Positions 14,666-14,713 of a stretch of DNA of 14,713 nucleotides are shown in pieces; within the stretch, counting starts at the first letter, position 1, and each line of letters starts with the position of its first letter. The notes beneath the pieces were generated by a model. It worked only from the letters and a program-made list of their open reading frames with translations, was not told where the DNA came from and made no database searches. Where the stretch lies: positions 1-14,713 of the forward strand of contig CAYZPY010000054.1 in NCBI GenBank assembly GCA_964480425.1. The letters are read 5' to 3'. The DNA is from CAYYMD01 sp964480425 (GTDB taxonomy: Bacteria > Planctomycetota > Phycisphaerae > SM23-33). A program made the translations under genes and the position numbers.

Positions 14666-14713
14666 ATCACCATTTCATCCTTGCCGGCGGCAGGGGCTGG
14701 AAGTGCCGGAAGG
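14506..14713 (+). CDS. GT4-family glycosyltransferase fragment, in a different frame from hppA, running off the window
   Basis: In the frame beginning at 14506 (shifted relative to hppA) the DNA reads FERVEDPERLQQVREKYALP, then ERFILYVGNIEPKKN, then MVEAFERVADEIDHHFILAG and GRGWK. This is the start of the C-terminal nucleotide-sugar-binding Rossmann domain of group 1/GT4 glycosyltransferases, whose hallmark is LPERFILYVG-x-x-EPRKN followed by AGG-x-GW. It is open to the window end and has no start codon or N-terminal domain here, so only an internal slice of about 69 codons is present. The donor and acceptor sugars cannot be told. Its abrupt appearance inside hppA marks a join between unrelated genes. 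Confidence 0.85.

Overview
This window looks like a piece of a planctomycete-type genome, probably from a metagenome assembly. The lineage is inferred from three things: a secreted sulfatase carrying a dockerin-like tail and a beta-sandwich module I associate with Planctomycetota, a eukaryote-like UDP-sugar pyrophosphorylase, and frequent ATA isoleucine codons in a GC-rich sequence. No rRNA, tRNA, CRISPR array or insertion sequence was seen.

Layout. Positions 1-3047 (+) hold the 3' part of a large secreted sulfatase with its N-terminus cut off by the window edge. After its dockerin-like domain the reading frame continues into an RHS/YD-repeat-like segment. It meets a convergent gene at a G7-C-G7 tract. 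Positions 3102-7802 (-) encode the standout protein: 1566 residues joining a complete indolepyruvate/2-oxoacid:ferredoxin oxidoreductase (alpha, Fe-S and gamma parts plus a helical region) to a complete GltD/NfnB-type FAD-NAD(P)H oxidoreductase. A 273-bp spacer of degenerate CCAAT/ATTGG repeats follows. Next come nadK (8076-8921, -), probably read from its own promoter as a leaderless mRNA, and a UAP1-type UDP-HexNAc pyrophosphorylase (9045-10466, -). From about 10.6 kb transcription diverges rightward: an unknown exported or lipoprotein gene (10676-12019) tightly coupled to trxB (12036-13046), then rpsU (13230-13412) with a hairpin in its leader, then the 5' part of hppA (13583 to about 14509).

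The right edge is chimeric. The H+/Na+-pyrophosphatase sequence stops abruptly at about 14500-14510 and, in a different frame, the DNA continues as the interior of a GT4 glycosyltransferase that runs off the window. This is either an assembly join or a real rearrangement.

Functional theme (inference): the middle of the window is rich in pyridine-nucleotide and redox enzymes. NAD kinase makes NADP, thioredoxin reductase consumes NADPH, and the fused 2-oxoacid oxidoreductase/NAD(P)H reductase could pass electrons from 2-oxoacid oxidation directly to or from NAD(P)(H) without free ferredoxin. That fusion is the best candidate for an undescribed system here.
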